Of a stretch of DNA of 44,293 nucleotides, positions 39,974-44,293 are shown one piece after another. The stretch spans positions 1 to 44,293 of the forward strand of contig CAVLDO010000016.1 of NCBI GenBank assembly GCA_963662035.1, in the 5' to 3' direction. Source of the DNA: Equibacterium sp963662035 (GTDB lineage: Bacteria > Bacteroidota > Bacteroidia > Bacteroidales > UBA932). The notes beneath the pieces are model-generated. The model made no database searches. It was not told the origin of the DNA and saw only the letters and a list, made by a program, of their open reading frames with translations. Made by a program: the position numbers and the translations under genes. The first letter of the stretch is position 1. Each line of letters begins with the position of its first letter.

Positions 39974-40707
39974 ACGGTGTCGGCCACTTTGGCGGAGAAC
40001 ACCTTCTCAAAGATGCCCTGCGAGGCGAGATCGGCGGCTGTGCCGCAGTGGACGCTATGCAGGTTGCTGTCGGCCACCCAAAGGATGTCGGCAAAGCGCA
40101 CGGCAGTGTCCAGGTCGTGGGTGGAGAGCAGAATGCTCATATTCTTCTCCCGTGACAGACGCGAGAGAAGTTCCATAGTCTCGTAGCGGCTCTTGATGTC
40201 CAGAAAGGCGGTGGGTTCGTCCAGAATCACTATGGGGCATTCCTGCGCCAGCGCCTTTGCGATGAATCCCTTCTGCCGCTCTCCGTCGCTCAAAACGCAG
40301 AGCTGGGAGGATGCCTTGTGGGAAATGCCCACCGCCTCCATCGACTCGGAGATTATCCTGCGGTCGGCCGCCTTCAGCGATCCCAGAAAGTCGGTGTGGG
40401 GGTAGCGCCCCATCGCCACCAGATCGTAGAGGGTCATACCGCCCGCTGCGGTGCGCTCTGTGAGCACAACTCCCACAAGAGAGGCCAGGGCGCTGCCTCT
40501 GTAGCTCTCCAGGGGCCTGCCCATCACCTTTATTACTCCTCCAAGCGGCTTCAGCGTGCCGCACATAGTTTTCAGAAGCGTGGATTTGCCGGTGCCGTTG
40601 AGCCCCAGCAGCGCGGTGAGACTGCCGCCGCACATCTGCAGCCGCAGGTTTTCAAGCAGAGGTTCCCTGTAGCCTACAGAGAGATTTTCAAGACTTACCG
40701 GGACCAT
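39949..40707 (-). CDS. btuD: ABC transporter ATP-binding protein, BtuD-like
   Basis: The 252-residue ATPase has Walker A LLGLNGTGKST, the Q-loop region VVLTERTAAGG, signature LSDGERQKG, Walker B PIVILDEPTAFLD and the H-loop STHD. Its closest type is the FecE/BtuD/HmuV group. It follows the permease by one base in the same direction and faces btuF, so it most likely powers cobalamin import. A heme or siderophore role is possible from the sequence alone. The signature has LSDGE instead of LSGGE, a tolerated variant. Confidence 0.88.
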   Translation of the reverse strand: MVPVSLENLSVGYREPLLENLRLQMCGGSLTALLGLNGTGKSTLLKTMCGTLKPLGGVIKVMGRPLESYRGSALASLVGVVLTERTAAGGMTLYDLVAMGRYPHTDFLGSLKAADRRIISESMEAVGISHKASSQLCVLSDGERQKGFIAKALAQECPIVILDEPTAFLDIKSRYETMELLSRLSREKNMSILLSTHDLDTAVRFADILWVADSNLHSVHCGTAADLASQGIFEKVFSAKVADTVYSSLSGK

Positions 40708-40708
40708 T

Positions 40709-41731
40709 TCAGTTGAAGTAGTTGAGATTGCGGCGGTTCATTATCACATAAATGATTATGGGGGCTCCCACAATCGAGGTGACGGCGTTCAGCGGCAGCG
40801 GCGAGCCGCTTGTAGAGAGGTTGCACAGCAGATTGCAGAGCAGCGCTATCGCCGCCCCGCAGAACATAGTCACCGGCACAAGCGTGCGGTGGTTGCCCGC
40901 TCCTGTTGCCATACGGGCAATATGGGGCACCGCCATCCCTATGAACGAGACGGGGCCGCAGAAGGCTGTGACAGTAGCTGTCAATATCCCTGTAATCAGC
41001 AGCACTGCAAGCCTGGAAACAAAAATGTTTACACCGAGATTAGCAGCGTACGACTCGCCCAGCAGCAGTGCGTTGAGCGGTTTGACCAGCAGCAGGGAAG
41101 CGGCGAGCGCCACAATTGTAAACAGGGAGAACCAGGGGAGCTTCTCTGCCGAGACGCTGCCGAAATCGCCCATTCCCCACATCACATACTGGTGCACCTT
41201 GTCGGCCGAGGCGTTGAAGTTGAGAATGGAGATGAGCGACGATGCCATATAGCCTACCATAATGCCTATGATGAGCAGCATCACATTGCTGCGGACGCGC
41301 CCCGAGAACCAGATTATTATGCCCAGCACCGCTGCGGCACCTATGAAGGCGGCGAAAATGGTGGTGAGATAGCTGGTTGCCGAGAAGTAGAGCATCGCTA
41401 TGGCCACTCCCAGATTGGCGCCGTCGCTGATGCCCAGTATTGAGGGGCCGGAGAGTGGGTTTTTGAAGAGGGTCTGCAGCAGCAGGCCGCTTGTGGATAG
41501 CGCAGCCCCCGCAAGCAGCGCGGTCACAGCCTGCGGAAAGCGCGACTGCAGCACTATGTGGTTCCAGCTCTGCTGTGTTGACAACTTTCCAAGCAGAATC
41601 TCAAGCGCCTCTTTAAATGGGATCCTCACCGGGCCCGCCGCTATGTTGGCAAGGAACAAAAACAGAAGTGCTACACCGATTATGATGTAGGCCTTTAGTG
41701 TCACTTCTGATTTTTGCGCCGTCGGCTTCAT
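40709..41731 (-). CDS. btuC: ABC transporter permease, BtuC/FecCD family
   Basis: The 340-residue protein has the FecCD pattern: an N-terminal segment (AYIIIGVALLFLFLANIAAG), RFPQAVTALLAGAALSTSG, LLLQTLFKNPLSGPSILGIS, GVNIFVSRLAVLLITGILTA and the conserved GPVSFIGMAVPHIARMATG, with about ten membrane segments. It should form the inner-membrane channel for cobalamin. It begins 19 bases after the flippase-like gene upstream. No riboswitch precedes it, unlike the rest of the B12 genes. Confidence 0.9.
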   Translation of the reverse strand: MKPTAQKSEVTLKAYIIIGVALLFLFLANIAAGPVRIPFKEALEILLGKLSTQQSWNHIVLQSRFPQAVTALLAGAALSTSGLLLQTLFKNPLSGPSILGISDGANLGVAIAMLYFSATSYLTTIFAAFIGAAAVLGIIIWFSGRVRSNVMLLIIGIMVGYMASSLISILNFNASADKVHQYVMWGMGDFGSVSAEKLPWFSLFTIVALAASLLLVKPLNALLLGESYAANLGVNIFVSRLAVLLITGILTATVTAFCGPVSFIGMAVPHIARMATGAGNHRTLVPVTMFCGAAIALLCNLLCNLSTSGSPLPLNAVTSIVGAPIIIYVIMNRRNLNYFN

Positions 41732-41750
41732 TGTTGTAAATTATTGGGTC

Positions 41751-42752
41751 TTATTTGTTTACAATTCTTGCGCCCAGGTCTTTGCTGCGCACCATCGCAA
41801 AGTAGGACACAAGCCCCAGCACAATTATGACCACTGCGTGAATTTCGTGATTCAGCGTGGCAAAGAGCAGCCCCATATCGCGGCTGGGCCCAAGCAGCGC
41901 CACAGCTGCCGCCACCAGATAGTGATAGGCCCCGATGCCCCCCGGCACCGGCACCACGGAGGCTATGTTGCCTACCATTGAGAAGAACACCGCATCGGCG
42001 AAGGTCAGAGTGTCCATCGAGGGCATCGCCTTGATTATGCAAAAACTCATCAGCACATACGTAAGCCAGATGAACAGGGTGGAGAGTATCACCACCAGCT
42101 TGTTTTTACACTTGGCGAGGGCGGTGATGCCCACCCCGATGCGGGTGATGGAATCTGCAATCTTGCCGCAGAGGGCGCTTCTCTCTCTCAAACGGAACAC
42201 TATTATTATAAATAGCACCACTGCGGCCACCACGGCGGCGATTATCAGAAGAGTTTCCGGCCTTGTCATAGGGATAAAAATCTTCTCTGACAGAAAGTCG
42301 CCGATGCGCCCCCACTGCAGCAGAATGGTGATGACCAGCAGCAGAATCAGAGCCGCTACATCGCAGAGCCGCTCGCAGAGCATCGTCCCCACCGACTTGT
42401 CAAACTCCAGCTTCTTGCTGGTGACATAGCCGCAGCGCAGCAGCTCGCCGCTGCCGGGGATCACGGCGCAGGCCAGGTTGCCCACATTGTTCACATCCCA
42501 GATCTGGCGCAGCGTCAGGCTCGGGTCAAAGGGGATGAGAAGTTCCCGCCAGCGGATAGCGCGCGCCACAAGGGCGAGCACAGATATTATGCAAAAGAGC
42601 ACCACCCACATCCATCGGGTCTGGGAGAGCCCCTCCAGAAATGCGTTCCACTCTACTTTGCGGAAGGCGAAATATACGAGAACTGCAGCCAGAGCGAACA
42701 TCAGCACCACTTTTGCCGCATTCCGGAGTTTCTTTTTGGTTTCAGGCATCAT
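41751..42752 (-). CDS. Lysylphosphatidylglycerol synthase TM-region/flippase-like protein
   Basis: The 333-residue integral membrane protein has about eight hydrophobic segments, for example AKVVLMFALAAVLVYFAF and TLLIIAAVVAAVVLFIIIVF. The family hallmarks RWRELLIPFDPSLTLRQIW and VPVPGGIGAYHYLVAAA are present. This domain (AglD/MprF-TM, UPF0104-like) occurs in lipid flippases and in glycolipid assembly. There is no synthetase domain, so it does not itself attach amino acids. It is transcribed first in a unit with btuC and btuD. The link to B12 import is probably positional only. Confidence 0.85.
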   Translation of the reverse strand: MMPETKKKLRNAAKVVLMFALAAVLVYFAFRKVEWNAFLEGLSQTRWMWVVLFCIISVLALVARAIRWRELLIPFDPSLTLRQIWDVNNVGNLACAVIPGSGELLRCGYVTSKKLEFDKSVGTMLCERLCDVAALILLLVITILLQWGRIGDFLSEKIFIPMTRPETLLIIAAVVAAVVLFIIIVFRLRERSALCGKIADSITRIGVGITALAKCKNKLVVILSTLFIWLTYVLMSFCIIKAMPSMDTLTFADAVFFSMVGNIASVVPVPGGIGAYHYLVAAAVALLGPSRDMGLLFATLNHEIHAVVIIVLGLVSYFAMVRSKDLGARIVNK

Positions 42753-42784
42753 TGTCGGTTGTTTAGCTTAGGGTTTAAATCCTG

Positions 42785-42792
42785 CAAATTTA
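42785..42792 (-). promoter_or_regulatory. Promoter -7 box of the flippase-btuC-btuD unit
   Basis: TAAATTTG on the minus strand fits TAnnTTTG, with TTTG (plus-strand CAAA, 42812-42815) 19 bases upstream and the ATG 32 bases downstream. It is the only promoter I see for btuCD. Confidence 0.75.
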
Positions 42793-42893
42793 GCAATAAC
42801 ATATCAACTGCCAAAGCGGCGCGGCTGGCAGAAACTTTTTTGCAGATATTGCGTCAATATGCTAACTTGTGCTCTAATTTAAACGATTAAGTT

Positions 42894-44042
42894 ATGTGTT
42901 TTAGAAAGCTTTCCCCCGCAATTGCCATCCTTTACACATTTTTTGTGATGGGCTTCTGCGACATTGTTGGCGTGGCTACGGCCAATGTACAGTCTGACTT
43001 CAACCTCAGCGAGACGGTGGCGGGATTCATTCCTTCCGCTATTTTCATTTGGTTTCTGCTCCTCTCCACTCCGGTGGCGCTGCTGATGAACCGCATAGGC
43101 CGCAAGCGCACCGTGCAGCTTAGCAACATCGTGACTCTGGTGGGTATGCTGATACCGTTTGTGAGCTACACCCTCCCCACCTGCCTTCTCGCATTTGCCC
43201 TTCTGGGCATCGGCAACACCATTCTGCAGGTGTCGCTCAACCCGCTGCTGAGCAATGTGGTGAGCGGCGACCGCCTCACCTCCAGCCTTACTGCCGGGCA
43301 GGTGGTAAAGGCGGTGAGCTCTTTCAGCGGCCCCTTCATCGCCCTCTTTGCGGCGAACTGCCTGGGCAACTGGAAGTATCTCTTCCCAATCTTTGCAGTA
43401 TTCACACTTATCAGCGCCGTATGGCTTAGGAGTACGCAGATTCCAGAGGAAGAACACAGTGAAAGTGGCAGCGGCATCGGAAAGACGTTTGCTCTGCTGG
43501 GCGATGGCAGGATTCTGCTCTACTTCCTGGGCATCGTGTTTGTCGTGGGAGTTGATGTCGGCTGCAACACCGTCGCTCCAAAACTTCTGATGGAGAGGGT
43601 GGGGCTCAGCGTAGATCGCGCCGGCCTTGGTTCCAGCGCCTACTTCTTCGCCCGCACCGTGGGTTCGCTGCTGGGCGCCTTTCTTCTTATAAAACTCAAC
43701 GACCGCAAGTATTTTTTCTATAACATACTTGTGGCCCTCGCCGCCCTTGCGGCGCTGGCATTTGCCCCGGGCCGCTTTGGCATTCTGGCCTGCTTGGCGG
43801 TGATAGGCTTCACCTGCTCCTGCATATTCTCGATAATCTTCTCCGCCGCAATGCGCACCCGTGGCGAAATGGCAAATGAAATCTCCGGGCTGATGGTCAC
43901 AGGCTTGGTGGGAGGCGCGCTTGTTCCGCCGCTGATGGGACTTGCCAGCGACCTAGCAGGCAGCCAGGTCGGCAGCCTTGCGATCATCGGACTCTGTATG
44001 CTCTACCTCGTCTTCTGCTCCATGAAGATGAGCCGCTCTTAG
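42894..44042 (+). CDS. MFS sugar transporter, FucP/GluP-like
   Basis: The 382-residue protein has about twelve membrane segments. The motif LMNRIGRKRTVQLSN in the loop between segments 2 and 3 is the MFS A-motif. The stretches MGFCDIVGVATANVQSDF and LGIGNTILQVSLNPLLSNV resemble the FHS subfamily (FucP, GluP), which imports fucose, glucose, galactose or related sugars with protons. The substrate cannot be read from the sequence. A weak promoter (TAACTTGT) lies near 42860. It could carry sugars released by the glycosidases in the window, but it is not in an operon with them. Confidence 0.85.
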   Translation: MCFRKLSPAIAILYTFFVMGFCDIVGVATANVQSDFNLSETVAGFIPSAIFIWFLLLSTPVALLMNRIGRKRTVQLSNIVTLVGMLIPFVSYTLPTCLLAFALLGIGNTILQVSLNPLLSNVVSGDRLTSSLTAGQVVKAVSSFSGPFIALFAANCLGNWKYLFPIFAVFTLISAVWLRSTQIPEEEHSESGSGIGKTFALLGDGRILLYFLGIVFVVGVDVGCNTVAPKLLMERVGLSVDRAGLGSSAYFFARTVGSLLGAFLLIKLNDRKYFFYNILVALAALAALAFAPGRFGILACLAVIGFTCSCIFSIIFSAAMRTRGEMANEISGLMVTGLVGGALVPPLMGLASDLAGSQVGSLAIIGLCMLYLVFCSMKMSRS

Positions 44043-44073
44043 CTTCATTTAGAGGCACTCGGTGCTAAATTCT

Positions 44074-44186
44074 TCGCGGCGCTCCGTGCCCGTAGAGCCC
44101 CGTTTTGGGCACGGCCTGGGGATAATCTTATTAGCGCATCAAAGTCGCGGATGCCTAAAGGGGCATAGCGGGTATTTTTTCTACCC
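44074..44186. repeat. Composite repeat, right (inverted) copy
   Basis: Reverse complement of this segment matches 1-114 through the hairpin arm, the CCGCGACTTTGATGCGC core and one 51-bp-type palindromic unit (CTCCGTGCCCG and CGGCC around CCCCGTTTTGGGC). It starts 31 bases after the MFS stop. Nothing further is recognisable in 44204-44293. Confidence 0.85.
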
Positions 44187-44203
44187 GCCAAGCCCCTTTA
44201 GGC
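44153..44203. repeat. Complete large hairpin of the repeat family
   Basis: GCCTAAAGGGGC pairs perfectly with GCCCCTTTAGGC (12 bp); inside, GCGGGTA pairs with TACCCGC around a T-rich loop. The total is 51 bases. The left end of the window begins in the equivalent inner stem, and 18429-18469 is a diverged relative. Confidence 0.88.
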
Positions 44204-44293
44204 TGAGCGCTGATGCGCGCCGGCCTTTGAGACCAAAACGCGGGCCTGCCGCAGCGGTCGGCAGCATAACATCATTGGATTTCTCGCAGCGTG

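Noticed and set aside
42753..42893. Second cobalamin riboswitch in front of the flippase-btuC-btuD unit
   Set aside because: No B12 box or other conserved riboswitch segment is present; only a promoter-like TTTG-19-TAAATTTG is seen.
1..44293. Composite transposon bounded by terminal inverted repeats
   Set aside because: The repeats are inverted and similar, but there is no transposase or integrase, the genes are ordinary chromosomal ones, and related hairpins also occur inside the window.

Overview
The window looks like chromosomal DNA of a GC-rich member of the Bacteroidales (Bacteroidota). The evidence is the repeated promoter signature TAnnTTTG (the Bacteroides -7 box, often with TTTG about 19-20 bases upstream), the many lipoprotein-type signal peptides on secreted enzymes, and a BtuG/BtuB-type vitamin B12 uptake locus. 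I see no phage, plasmid, transposase, rRNA or CRISPR array. No species can be named from the sequence alone.

Layout. 1-316 holds part of a hairpin repeat and a 51-bp tandem repeat. 317-4720 carries a glycosyltransferase, a 49-residue ORF coupled to a glycerate kinase-RNase HII fusion, and an adenosine deaminase. 4785-10671 has a 5'-nucleotidase lipoprotein, a secreted protein of unknown function and a rhamnosidase-like glycosidase. 10714-13293 is a LemA protein with a membrane partner. 13387-15625 is a Fur-family regulator with a QueD-like protein, divergent from a flavodiiron protein across a compact symmetrical promoter. 15662-18371 has trpS and a glutamine synthetase family protein. 18546-22239 has a rhamnose mutarotase and two tandem GH27 enzymes. 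tRNA-Val(TAC), htpG and a GNAT-djlA-pncB operon follow to 27699. 27677-33501 (minus strand) has mscS, metY and a pheA-DAHP synthase/chorismate mutase operon with a leader-peptide attenuator. 33560-41731 is the B12 uptake region: a cobalamin riboswitch, two surface lipoproteins, btuG, btuB and btuF on the plus strand, met by btuD and btuC on the minus strand. A flippase-like membrane protein and a sugar MFS transporter close the window, followed by an inverted copy of the starting repeat.

How the genes work together. 5'-nucleotidase and adenosine deaminase form a nucleotide salvage pair. The rhamnosidase-like enzyme, mutarotase, GH27 enzymes and FucP-like transporter suggest plant or host glycan use. 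The Fur/QueD-like/flavodiiron cluster suggests an oxygen, NO or metal stress response. The pheA operon appears to sense charged tRNA-Phe through a leader peptide rich in Phe codons. The B12 genes bring cobalamin from the cell surface to the cytoplasm, but the inner-membrane ABC pair lies outside the riboswitch-controlled transcript.

The most notable items are the phe attenuator, the kinase-RNase HII fusion, a QueD-like protein lacking its catalytic Cys, the symmetrical fur/flavodiiron promoter, and a family of large hairpin repeats that bounds the window.
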